A stretch of DNA of 19,995 bases from Carex sylvatica (GCA_964058845.1 CAXKVR010000184.1:1-19995); one strand, 5' to 3'. Shown: positions 9,461 to 19,150, counted from the stretch's first letter. A program made the numbers and translations. Notes: a model not told the origin generated them from the letters alone.

Positions 9461-10125
9461 TTTCTCTGTTTTTTTTCTATTTTTTTTCCTGTTTTTTTTT
9501 CTGTTATTTTTTTACGGTGTTGTACGAATATCATTACATGTTTATAATTCGACTTTTAAAATCAAAATAATTCAATATCAAATAGTGTATATAAATAAAT
9601 AAAATTTGTAACTTATATATAAAAATTATTCATGCAAAAATTTGTATATTTATTCGGCTAAATACAAATGTATTTATTTATTTCTTTACACCAGTCATTT
9701 TATTTTATTTTCAAATTCTCATTCTAATTATATAGTTTCATAATTTATTTATATCTATAATATATTTTGTAAACGTTAATTTATTTTTAATAGGTTACAT
9801 AAAATATAAATTAAAAATATAATTAAATCAGAAACTTTAAAAGAATAAAATAAAAATAAAAATTTTCTTAAATCAATTACTTTAAAAATAATTATGAATT
9901 ATTTTAAAATAATATATTAAAAAATAAAAGTTACCCTCCTCCTTAATTCCGGGCTTGGGACCGAATATGTAAAATAACATAGGCGGAGTTCTAACTTTTT
10001 TTTTGTTAGTAATTCTTCTTTAAAATAGATAATTTAAAAACTAATTGAAATGTTTAGAAATTTATAATTTTAAAAATAACCATAAAGATTAAAAGAGGTT
10101 AGAAATTTATACCGACACTACTTAT
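9461..10125. other. AT-rich 3' non-coding part of the hAT element
   Basis: No gene is seen. The stretch is very AT-rich and lies downstream of the minus-strand transposase stop codon, so it would contain the transposase 3' UTR and terminator sequences. No specific polyadenylation signal stands out. Confidence 0.5.
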
Positions 10126-11277
10126 TTAGTAGTTTGGATTCATATACCATTGTTCGCTCTCTTCGACACCGTCGGAATCTGAATTAGCCTCACGTCGCGC
10201 CTCGGTACCGCTTTCTTCAGTGTCGGCTTCAGATGATGATGGTTGTTGAGGCACATGTTGCGTGCGCTCTTCAGCAGCAATCCAATCCTTCAAGCACACA
10301 AGTCTCTCAAAAATATGTGCACCCAACTTACTTCGTTTATCGGAGAGGATCCTGTTCGCCGAACTGAAACAACTTTCAGAAGGAACGGTTGATACGGGCA
10401 CGGCAAATACGTCGCGGGCCATCATCGCCAGCGTTGGCAAGGAACTTTGATGCCTCCTCCACCATGCCATCACGTCAAGTCCTTGTTCACTTTCATTGAT
10501 CATCGATATATAGCTCAATAACTCGTTTGTGGATGTGTGTGGTTGGCTCTCCGACTAAAAATCTGCTAATAATCCACCACTGCTAGTGCTCCTAGAAGTG
10601 AAACTATTAAACAATTAAAAAAATTAGTGGACAAATAATGTAGATATTATAAATAATAAAGATTGAAAACACATGTATATTTATATTCATACTTAGGGGC
10701 GGCACGGGACGAAGCTGGGTTTCGGTTGTCACTCATTTTTGAGTGGTATATGTTAAACATCTCATTGAACTTCGAATTCACGTAAGCCTCCACCCCGGTT
10801 GAGTCTAAATGTAAATTATGTTTGTACCTCTCAACTACTTTGATCGTGTAAAATTTCTTGTATGCCGGGTTGAGGCAGTTTGCGATAATGGCTAGGAGAG
10901 GTACATCTTCCCAATATTTTAGAAATTTTTGTTTCATGGCATCTACAATTGGCGTGAGAGATGCATCATAGATTTCAGCTTGTTCCAATTCGCAATACAC
11001 CTTGGAGATGTCATAGAGATGTCTCAGCAACTCAAACGACGTCGGTGAGTATAAGCATGATAGTTGAACGGTTGCAGTAAAAAAAATCCCTAGGAATTTG
11101 CTAAGCCTTTGTAGTTTATCCCATTCTTCGTCAATGAGTTCGAATTGCAATGCCTCGGGGTTGGACCTTCTCAAAAACTCCCCTATGACAGCTTTGTAAG
11201 GAAGGCATCGGTTCAACAACCTATATGTTGAGTTCCAACAGGTATCTATATCCCAAGGTACCTTCAACTTGCTCAAT
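10126..11277 (-). pseudogene. hAT transposase, C-terminal two exons, N-terminus missing
   Basis: Exon A (11277 to about 10693) begins after a TATAG acceptor. It reads VPWDIDTCWNSTYRLL, then SPTSFELLRHLYDIS, MKQKFLKYWEDVPLLAI and NCLNPAYKK, the pattern of the plant hAT RNase-H-fold (DUF4413-like) region. Splicing from CCTAA|GTATGA to TTCTAG|GAGC joins it in frame to exon B (about 10591-10126), which carries the hAT C-terminal dimerisation region: DVMAWWRRHQSSLPTLAMMA, then VPVSTVPSESCFSSANRIL and DKRSKL. Exon B ends in an acidic, Ser-rich tail and a stop at 10126-10128. A TAG on the minus strand (10555-10557) interrupts the joined frame. The BED zinc finger and the N-terminal catalytic half are absent. 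Upstream lies only tandem-repeat DNA. Non-functional. Confidence 0.85.
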
Positions 11278-11339
11278 CTATAGGTGACGCATAATGCAGC
11301 AAACTGTTATTTTCTTTCTTGGTTTGAAACAATGTGGTT

Positions 11340-12215
11340 GAGGGCATTCTTAAATTTAAAAAACCGAAATTAAAAAACAGAATTTAAAAATAGAAATTAA
11401 AAAATAGAATTTAAAAAACAGAAATTAAAAAACAGAATTTAAAAACAGAAATTAAAAAACAGAATTTGAAAAACAGAAATTAAAAAACAGAATTGAAAAA
11501 CAGAAATTAAAAAACAGAATTTGAAAAACAGAAATTAAAAAACAGAATTTAAAAACAGAAATTAAAAAACAGAATTTGAAAAACAGAAATTAAAAAACAG
11601 AATTTGAAAAACAGAAATTAAAAAACAGAATTTAAAAAACAGAAATTAAAAAACAGAATTTGAAAAACAGAAATTAAAAAACAGAATTTGAAAAACAGAA
11701 ATTAAAAAACAGAATTTAAAAAACAGAAATTAAAAAACAGAATTTAAAAAACAGAAATTAAAAAACAGAATTTAAAAAACAGAATTTAAAAAATAGAAAT
11801 TAAAAAACAGAATTAAAAAATAGAAATTAAAAAACAGAATCTAAAAAACAGAAATTAAAAAACAGAATTTGAAAAACAGAAATTAAAAAACAGATTTGAA
11901 AAACAGAAATTAAAAAACAGAATTTGAAAAACAGAAATTAAAAAACAGAATTTAAAAACAGAAATTAAAAAACAGAATTTAAAAACAGAAATTAAAAAAC
12001 AGAATTTAAAAAACAGAAATTTAAAAACAGAATTTGAAAAACAGAAATTAAAAAACAGAATTTAAAAACCAGAAATTAAAAAACAGAAATTGAAAAACAG
12101 AAATTAAAAAACAGAATTAAAAAACAGAAATTAAAAAACAGAATTAAAAAACAGAAATTAAAAAACAGAATAAAAAAAAACAGAATAAAAAAAAACAGAA
12201 TTAAAAAAACAGAAA
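11340..12215. repeat. Minisatellite, 28-bp unit (two 14-bp halves), about 30 copies
   Basis: The block repeats AAAAACAGAAATT followed by AAAAAACAGAATTTG (or ...ATTTA) with small length changes for almost 900 bp. The half-units share AACAGAA(A)TT, so it is a dimerised 14-bp repeat. It lies directly upstream of transposase exon A, in the place where the missing N-terminal exons would be expected. Confidence 0.95.
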
Positions 12216-12865
12216 AATAAATCTAACCTATTCAAAACAAATATAATTACTTCACATATTCAAATCTATAAAACTAACCTATTTTAAAAAACCTATTAAA
12301 AATAAATCCGAATTTTGAAAAATAAATCTAACCTATTCAAAACAAATATAATTACTTCACATATTCAAATCTATAAAACTAACCTATTTTAAAAACCTAT
12401 TAAAAACAAATCCGAATTTTGAAAAATAAATCTAACCTATTCAAAACAAATATAATTACTTCACATATTCAAATCTATAAAACAAACCTATTTTAAAAAT
12501 CTATTAAAAATAAATCCGAATTTTGAAAAATAAATCTAACCTATTCAAAACAAATATAATTACTTCACATATTCAAATCTATAAAACAAACCTATTTTAA
12601 AAAACCTATTAAAAATAAATCCGAATTTTGAAAAATAAATCTCATCTATTCAAAACAAATATAATCACTTCACATATTCAAAAAAATAAAACTAACCTAT
12701 TTTTTTCACATATTAAAAATAAATCCGAATTTTGAAAAATAAATCTAACCTATTCAAAACAAATCTAATTATTTCACATATTCAAAAAAATAAAACTAAC
12801 CAATTTTTTTCACATATTAAAAATAAATCTAACAATTTGAAAAATAAAAACTAACATATTCAAAA
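12216..12865. repeat. 104-105-bp tandem repeat array, about six copies
   Basis: Units beginning AATCTAACCTATTCAAAACA start near 12220, 12325, 12429, 12533, 12638 and 12742, with a degenerate copy at about 12826. The first four are nearly identical and the later ones diverge. The array is interrupted by the nested element at 12866 and resumes at 19142, where TATTCAAAACAAATATAATT continues the same unit in register. Confidence 0.9.
12857..12865. repeat. Left 9-bp target-site duplication of the nested element
   Basis: TATTCAAAA directly precedes the inverted repeat CCGACATTTTT and is identical to 19142-19150. Removing the element and one copy restores a contiguous 104-bp array unit. This argues that the match is a real insertion footprint and not chance similarity between array units. 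Confidence 0.85.
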
Positions 12866-13049
12866 CCGACATTTTTAAAAATACCCAAAAAATAAAACAA
12901 ATTATTAAGAATAACCAGTTTCTGAGAAGATTTTTAAAAATGCCCAAACCGTACAGATTATTTACGGTTTGGAATTAAAAATCGAAACCGTAAATATTCT
13001 GTACGGTTTGGAATTTTAATTCCAAACCGTAAATAATCTATACGGTTGG
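12866..13049. repeat. Left long terminal inverted repeat of the nested element
   Basis: The outer 55-60 bp pair almost perfectly with the right end. The inner part consists of three near-palindromic 25-mers (AAACCGTA...TACGGTT) at 12946, 12985 and 13024, spaced exactly 39 bp apart. One more unit is present here than in the right arm, which accounts for the greater length. Confidence 0.9.
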
Positions 13050-13360
13050 CCCTTTTAATTATTTCGCGCAGCGCAGCGCCTCTTCTTCTTCTCCCTCTCT
13101 CTGTTTCTCCTCTCCGCCAGAAAAAGAAAAAGAAAAAGGGCTCCGCCAGAAAAAAAAAAAAAGGAAAAAGAAGAGCTCGTCCTCCGCCCCTTCACAGCTG
13201 GTTCTTCCTCTCCCTCGCCGCCACCCTTCCGCTGCCACTCCTCCCTTGCACTGCCACTCGTCCTCCCTCGCCGCCACCCTCCCGCTGCCTCTCCTCCCTC
13301 TTCCTCTTCCTCGCTCGTGCTCCTCAGTGACTCCGCCGTATTCTCGACTGAAAATTTCGG
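13050..13360 (+). promoter_or_regulatory. Probable promoter edge and non-coding leader exon of the PMD gene
   Basis: The block is sharply more GC- and pyrimidine-rich than its surroundings (CTTCTTCTTCTCCCTCTCTC, then CTCC/CCGCC-rich DNA with two poly-A/AG tracts), as is common for plant 5' UTRs. It ends at TTTCGG|GTAAGTTT (donor GT at 13361-13362), a strong 5' splice site. The paired acceptor would be TTGCAATTAG|G at 15179-15180, one base before the PMD start codon. The transcription start, probably 13060-13080, is inferred. An open frame rich in Lys/Arg here is judged to be low-complexity UTR and not a gene. Confidence 0.6.
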
Positions 13361-13393
13361 GTAAGTTTTGAATGCGATTAGTTCAATTTATGG

Positions 13394-13429
13394 TTAGGGT
13401 TAGGGTTAGGGTTAGGGTTAGGGTTAGGG
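13394..13429 (+). repeat. Six perfect TTAGGG hexamers (telomere-like)
   Basis: An uninterrupted array of six TTAGGG units lies 34 bases downstream of the leader-exon donor. Most plant telomeres use TTTAGGG; the six-base form is the vertebrate and Asparagales type. At 36 bp this is an interstitial telomere-like motif, not a chromosome end. Confidence 0.95.
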
Positions 13430-13797
13430 TTTAATTGTGAATTTGGTGATGTGGTTAAATCCAATTAGTTGTTTAATTCGATTAGTTTAATTTGGTGATA
13501 GATTGAATTGTGAATTATTGAATTGGTTGAATTTGTTAGGGTTTAATTGTGAATTTGGTGATGTGGTTAAATCCAATTAGTTGTTTAATTCGATTAGTTT
13601 AATTTGGTGATAGATTGAATTGTGAATTATTGAATTGGTTGAATTGTAATTGTGATCGAATTTGTTAGAATTGGTTGAATTGGTTGAATTTATTAGAATT
13701 GGTGATAGATTCGAATTGGTTGAATTGTAATTGTGCTTGAATTTATTAGAATTGGTGATAGATTCGAATTGGTTGAATTGTAATTGTTCTTGAATTT
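13423..13797. repeat. Tandem repeats in the leader intron (112-bp x2, then 53-bp x2)
   Basis: Two near-perfect 112-bp copies occupy 13423-13534 and 13535-13646. They begin GTTAGGGTTTAATTGTGAA and so include the last telomere-like unit. They are followed by degenerate GAATTGGTTGAATT repeats and two 53-bp copies starting TATTAGAATTGGTGATAGAT at 13691 and 13744. Confidence 0.9.
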
Positions 13798-13961
13798 GTT
13801 AAATCGGATGTGGTTATATTGCATGTTGGGTCGGGTATCAAGTCAATTTAAGTGCACATATGATGCAAACAAAATTTGCAATTTTTTTATTATGCACAAG
13901 ACCAATTTACCTTTTATGTATATTTTTTAGATGAAGTGTTAATTTTTTTAAGCATACTATA

Positions 13962-14980
13962 AGGTTGCGTTTGGATCTACCAAGAATGAGCTAATCTTGA
14001 TTTACGGTAATTTTCTTAGATTAGTTTTAAATAAACTATTAGTTTAAATATTAAATTAAATATAATATTATTTTAAAATATAGATTAATATTAACTAAAA
14101 TATAAAATATAAAATATCATATTACTTTAAATATTAATTTAATATAATATTAAATTAAATATTAATTTAATATAATATCAAATTAAATATTAAATGTAAT
14201 ATAATATTACTTTAAATTTTAGTTTATTATTAAATAAAATATTAGATTAAATATAATATAATATTAATTTAAATGTTAAATGTAATATAATATTAGGTCA
14301 AATATTAGATTATTATTAAATAAAATATTAAATTAGCATTAAATAAATATAATATTATATTTAAATAGATTAGTATTAAAAAAATATTATTTTAAATATA
14401 AATAATATAAGTTTACATATTAGATTATGTTAATTACTATTTTATTTATTTTCATATGGTAAGACCATAAATATAATATTACTTCTATGGATCTATGGTA
14501 AGAAAAACAACATATGGTAAGTCATAATCAGCTGCTAATTTTCGATGTATTGGTCTATAAGAACTTCATTTTTTTTTTTAATAATACATGAAGTGTGGAA
14601 AGTCTTCGAATTTTCTAGCCATACTTTGCTTAAAATTTAAATATCACTCATTATACCGTTTATGTCAGAAGAGGACACAATTCAAACGTCTTTGACCTGG
14701 TACTGTAATCTTAAATCACCACCAAATTTTAACTTAGTTAAAAGAGGACACAATTTCAGGTATAGTCCTCCAAAATGTCAGAACTGTCATACCCTTCAAA
14801 AGTAAGATGTATCATCTATAATGCTTTAATTATGGCATGAAGTGTGCACATATGATCGTTATTCCAAACATACAATTTAAAACGACATTTTTACTAACAT
14901 ACAATTCAGCACTATTCTCAACCACTAACTCAAAAATCACTATTTCTGCACTAATTCTTGCTCGATCCAAACGTCCCCTA
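13962..14980. mobile_element. Possible non-autonomous DNA transposon inside the PMD leader intron
   Basis: The left end AGGTTGCGTTTGGATCTACC and the right end, reverse-complemented AGGGGACGTTTGGATCGAGC, pair over roughly 30 bp including CGTTTGGATC and AAGAAT. The interior is extremely AT-rich (ATATTAAATTAAATATAATA-like repeats at about 14030-14420) with no coding capacity. The CGTTTGGATC terminus is a common style of plant hAT/MITE end. I could not settle the target duplication, so the superfamily is open. Confidence 0.6.
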
Positions 14981-15180
14981 AAAGTTTATATTCCTATTAT
15001 TTAATTAAAAATAATGTTGAGTCGATAATGCTTAAAGAAAAAAAAATTGTCGATGCTGAAACAGAAGCTAATTAAACTTTTATTTTTTCGGTTGTTCATG
15101 AATATTTTTAGTGCAATTAGCGTATTTTAGCATATTTGAGTATATTTTTATTTGTTTTAGCATATTTTTATTGCAATTAG
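14981..15180 (+). other. 3' end of the PMD leader intron
   Basis: This is AT-rich, T-biased sequence with TTTTAGCATATTT repeated, ending in the acceptor TTGCAATTAG at 15171-15180. Several competing TTTTAG acceptors lie within 60 bases upstream. The last one places the ATG one base into the exon. Confidence 0.6.
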
Positions 15181-15181
15181 G

Positions 15182-17927
15182 ATGGCTAGAGGACGGCCTA
15201 GGAGACCACCCGCAGCCGACCCGGTTGATGAGCCCATTCCCAGTAATAGCAAGGACCATTTCAGTCCTTTATTATGGATGCCTCACAATGAGCATCGAGT
15301 CTCACTGGCATCTAAAGAGGTACTTTATTACTTTTTTTATTTTTTAAGTTTAAATTCTGTTGAGTTTTTCGTATTTTTAGGTTTTCATATTGTTTACTTT
15401 TTTCAACGCAGAGTGAGACAATTATTACTGTCAGGAGTCGGCATTACGACATGCAGTACTACTCGCTCATGGAGCCGTATCTGCAAAATTTGGGGTTGCA
15501 ACATTTGGTCGATATTCTGGAGTCAGAGAGTAAGAGCATTAATGCATCCCTCATTGCAGGATTAGTGGAGCGATGGTGTCCCGAGACGCACACGTTTCAC
15601 TTACCTTTCGGAAAGATGACAGTGACTCTCCAGGACGTCAGTGCCCTGTGGGGTTTGCCTATCCAGGGCGTGCCCGTTGGTGGCATATCTGACCCCACCG
15701 ATGACAACACGATTAATTACATGCTCGAAGAGTTGTTGGGAGCTGAGCCAGATATACGCGGCAATGGGGGGAGGTCCAAGTACTGTCTGGACAAGGCAAA
15801 GTTGCGAGCTATGTTTAGGAGAGGTCTGGGTAGTGATTCCACTGAGCTCGAGATTGAGAGGTACTCATACAAAATATTCGTATTACATTTATTTTTTTTA
15901 CTATATTTCATGTCGAAAATGAGTTGTTTTGTAATTTTGATATTACAGATACACACGGGGCTTCGTGATGGACCTATTTGGTTCTGTCATGTTTGCTGAT
16001 TCGACCGGTGATACCATCCCGATGATGTATCTAGAGCTGCTGCGAGACCTTCAGCCGTCGAGCAGGTACAACTTGGGTGGGGCGGTCCTAGCACATCTTT
16101 ACTCCAACTTGTGCCACTGTTGCAAGGTCAGTATACTATTTTTGTCTTATTTTAATTATTTAACTTGTCATGCACTTGTTGTCTTATTTTAATTATTCAA
16201 CTTGTCCCTGACGGCTAATATTTTTCAAATTATAGTTGAAAAGTAAGCAAATCTATGGGCCGATTCTTTTACTGCAGCATTGGTCATGGTCACGGCTACC
16301 GGTGGGGGTACCTGAGCCGAACGAGGATCCATGGGGAGAGCCTGATAATGGAAACTGTCCGGCATTTGGTATGAAATGGTACGGACATCACTTCTACAAG
16401 GACAACCCTCACGGAAAGTCAGTAGGTATCAGGGTGGTCCGAACTCAGATTCAGAGTCTGGGTGAGACGCAAGTGATATGGGATCCATATCATGAGTTAT
16501 ACACTGAGGGGAGGCTGCCACAGATTGTAGCAGATGATCATGAGATGTGGCTGTACAGGGGTCCTCTGGTGTGCTTCTGGATAGTGGAGCATCACTATCC
16601 AGACCGGGTGTCCCGTCAGTTTCGATATCCTGCACTCATCCCCACAGATCCAGATGTCCCGAGATCGGTGATCATTTCTCTACACGGGTAAGTTATGTTA
16701 TCTTTAGCATTTTTGTACTTAACATTGGTTCTTGGATTTAAATTGCGACTAATATATTAATTACAGGATAAGCCATGTTAATAACCACAATAGAGATTGG
16801 AGTGAGTATCACTCGGAGCACTACAACAGGGCAGCGAATATGAGTGCCAACTTGTGGCAGATGCCGGAGGCTGATGGGATGCAGTTCCAGGGAGATCCCT
16901 TATTGAGATATCAGGCTTGGTACCAGCGGGTCTGCATGGCATCAGTGTATATAAAGGGAGATTACGGCAATTTTCTTCGCTCCATGATCTTCGACGATGA
17001 TGGTTATACCCCCACTGGCCGAAAAGGTGCTCGCCAGGTAATGCACCTACAATAACACATTTTTTTATCTAATCTAACTTTTTTCATAACTTTTTTCATA
17101 ACTTATCTAATCTAACTTTGTTTGTTTTTGTAGTTGCTACTATCAATTAAAAGTGCCGGGCATGCAATTGTTTGTCTTGGAAAATGCGGATATAGAGCAT
17201 TTGGGCATTATGTGTTGAACTTGGTTGCCCCATGCATTGATGACCACGGTCAGTCCGCTAAGCTAGTCACCATGCTACGAGACGCTGGAGAGGAAATTGA
17301 TTGGCGCAAAGTGCAAAAGGACGAGCCCGACGCGCCACCTGTTATGGCTTCTCAGATGCCATCGCCACCTCACGAGCAGTCGGAGTGGGACTACCATCGT
17401 TGGGTATATGGTATGTCCGGTTGGCATGGCTATCTTGACGCCCATGGACGACCAGTTCTTCCCCCGGTATGTAAATCTTTATTTTATTTTAGATCAAGAT
17501 AAAATTTTGTACTTTAGTAAATTTCTTCTTTTATTTTAAGCCAAGATAGTTAAAGTTTACTAATTTATTGGTATCCTTGCAGGGTCCTGCCTACATGCCG
17601 CCACCACCTGAGCCACATGAGCAGCATGAGTCTCCGGAGATCCACCATACGCAGGATGACAGCTACAGTTTGAGCCTTGCAGATCTAGTTGGAGATGATC
17701 AGTGGGATACAGCCGCCTCTCCGCGTCAGCCGTATCCAGCGAGGACTCATGATTGGGAGGCATCTGGTAGTGGGACTCAGCCTGACTTATCCTTGTTTCA
17801 TACCCCTCTGCCAGCTACACACACCGCCGAGGATCCATGGGGTACAGCACTCACGATGAGCAGAGAGACTGAGCCCGAGGTCGAGATCACACCAGCTCGT
17901 GTGGCGCAGGAAGGAGAAGTACAGTGA
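15182..17927 (+). CDS. Plant mobile domain (PMD) protein, MAIN/MAIL-like, seven coding exons
   Basis: Predicted coding exons are 15182-15319, 15412-15860, 15949-16126, 16236-16687, 16767-17037, 17134-17466 and 17583-17927. All have GT-AG borders and compatible phases, giving 721 residues and a TGA at 17925-17927. The N-terminus is basic (MARGRPRRPPAADP). The PMD spans about residues 60-465, with LVERWCPETHTFHLPFGKMT (97-116) followed by TLQDVSALWGLP, then YTRGFVMDLFGSVMFAD, LGGAVLAHLYSNLC, LLLQHWSWSRLP, VSRQFRYP and RYQAWYQR (453-460). The C-terminus is Pro/acid-rich and variable. The family includes Arabidopsis MAIN and MAIL1, nuclear proteins needed for genome stability and transposon silencing, and is often mislabelled 'phosphatase 7 long form'. 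No phosphatase domain is present here. Intact reading frame; expression unknown. Confidence 0.9.
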
Positions 17928-18125
17928 AATAACTGGCATCGAGTTTTCACCAGAGAGAACAGAGGCATACCTGCTGACCGATATTCCGATTCGCGGTATC
18001 GTTGATAGAGAGTTTTTTTATAGTTTTATTTGTAGTGTTTTATGTTTTATTATGTATTATGTACGATGATAGCTTATTATGATTTATGTTATTATCTTAG
18101 ATATGTTTTATGGTAGTATTTATAC
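17928..18125 (+). other. Probable 3' UTR of the PMD gene
   Basis: After the stop, T-rich sequence with repeated TTTTATGTTTTATTATG (18040-18060) resembles a plant far-upstream/near-upstream polyadenylation region, with an AATAATAAG stretch at about 18135. The exact cleavage site cannot be set from sequence. Confidence 0.5.
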
Positions 18126-18170
18126 AACAGAAAAAATAATAAGAAAAACACTACATAATTAAGAACAACA

Positions 18171-18861
18171 TACAGTTAAAAATTATGAAAATTGACCGAC
18201 ATACAGTTGACATAACAAGACATCTTCAAAAATTATGAAAATTGACCGACATGCAAAATCTCAAAACAGATCGTGAGATATCATCTCTCAAAAATTGCCC
18301 GAACTGCTGAAGGAGTGCTTCTGAGCCCAACTTTGCACCTCTGGTTGACATAGCAAGACATCTTTAAAAATTATGAAAATTGACCGACATACAGTTTTAA
18401 TATCGTAGAACAAGACTGTGAAGTTTCATACAAAATCTCAAAACAGATCGTGAGATATCATCTCTCAAAAATTGCCCGAACTGCTGAAGGAGTGCTTCTG
18501 AGCCCAACTTTGCACCTCTGGTTGACATAGCAAGACATCTTTAAAAATTATGAAAATTGACCGACATACAGTTTTAACATCGTAGAACAAGACTGTGAAG
18601 TTTCATACAAAATCTCAAAACAGATCGTGAGATATCATCTCTCAAAAATTGCCCGAACTGCTGAAGGAGTGCTTCTGAGCCCAACTTTGCACCTCTGGTT
18701 GACATAGCAAGACATCTTTAAAAATTATGAAAATTGACCGACATATAGTTTTAACATCGTAGAATAAGACTGTGAAGTTTCATACAAAATTTCAAAACAG
18801 ATCGTGAGATATTATTTCTCAAAAATTGCCCGAACTGCTGAAAGAGTGCTTCTGAGCCCAA
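18171..18861. repeat. 177-bp tandem satellite-like array, three full copies plus partials
   Basis: Copies begin at 18254, 18431 and 18608, with a 77-bp partial at 18785-18861. The period is exactly 177 bp. Full copies differ by only a few substitutions and the final partial is more diverged. A rearranged partial (AAAATTATGAAAATTGACCGACAT twice) precedes them. The unit contains GATCGTGAGATATCATCTCTC and no open frame of interest. The unit length is close to nucleosome spacing, as in many plant satellites. Confidence 0.95.
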
Positions 18862-18995
18862 ACAATTCATACAAACCTCTAACTTAACAATTCAAACTAA
18901 TCTAAATCACAAACAAACTAAATAACATAATATCCAAACACAAACTAAACTAAATTCCATTAAACCCTCTTAAAAAAAAAAAAAAAAAAAAAAAA
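18862..18995. other. AT-rich spacer with a 24-bp A run
   Basis: Sequence between the 177-bp array and the right inverted repeat. It is C/A-rich (repeated AAACTAAA-type words) and ends in an unbroken A tract at about 18972-18995 that abuts the inverted repeat. No gene seen. Confidence 0.7.
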
Positions 18996-19141
18996 CCAAA
19001 CCGTAAATATTCTGTACGGTTTGGAATTAAAATTCCAAACCATACAGAATATTTACGGTTTGGGTATTTTTAAAATTTCGCCCAGAACCCGGTTATTATT
19101 AATAATTTGTTTTATTTTTTGGGTATTTTTAAAAATGTCGG
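18996..19141. repeat. Right long terminal inverted repeat of the nested element
   Basis: Complement of the left repeat. It contains two near-palindromic 25-mers at 18998-19022 and 19037-19061 (39-bp period) and ends GGGTATTTTTAAAAATGTCGG at 19141. The outer section differs from the left arm by only a few bases. Confidence 0.9.
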
Positions 19142-19150
19142 TATTCAAAA
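19142..19150. repeat. Right 9-bp target-site duplication of the nested element
   Basis: TATTCAAAA is identical to 12857-12865 and is followed by CAAATATAATTACTT, which resumes the 104-bp array. Confidence 0.85.

Larger units (their letters stand above)
12866..19141 (+). mobile_element. Mutator-like element (6276 bp) carrying a plant mobile domain gene, nested in the hAT
   Basis: The ends are long inverted repeats: CCGACATTTTTAAAAATACCC at the left and its exact complement at the right. Similarity extends about 146 bp on the right and about 184 bp on the left. A perfect 9-bp duplication flanks the element, which is the Mutator-superfamily signature. The interior holds the leader, intron and seven coding exons of a PMD gene, followed by a 177-bp tandem array. 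I find no MULE transposase, zinc-finger or other mobility protein in any frame, so the element appears non-autonomous unless the PMD protein itself contributes. PMD proteins are known from MULE and other plant transposons as well as from host MAIN/MAIL genes. Confidence 0.85.

Noticed and set aside
9157..9547. Open frames on both strands (96-125 codons)
   Set aside because: They are products of the ACGGGT/ACCCG subterminal repeats and adjacent poly-T; both strands are open for the same compositional reason.
11340..12850. Possible CRISPR-like array because of regular repeats
   Set aside because: Units are contiguous tandem repeats with no unique spacers, in plant DNA. This is a minisatellite.
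13046..13330. Open frame of 94 codons and its opposite-strand counterpart
   Set aside because: Composition is poly-Lys/Arg/Ser/Pro from AG and CT tracts. It sits in the inferred leader exon of the PMD gene and has no domain-like pattern.
13394..13429. True telomere or chromosome end
   Set aside because: Only 36 bp, inside an intron, with ordinary sequence on both sides.
16429..16635. Minus-strand open frame inside the PMD gene
   Set aside because: Shadow of exon 4 in the opposite strand, without a recognisable domain.
15182..17927. Serine/threonine protein phosphatase
   Set aside because: Database names for PMD proteins often say 'phosphatase 7 long form homolog', but none of the metallophosphatase motifs (GDxHG, GDxxDRG, GNHE) is present in the predicted protein.
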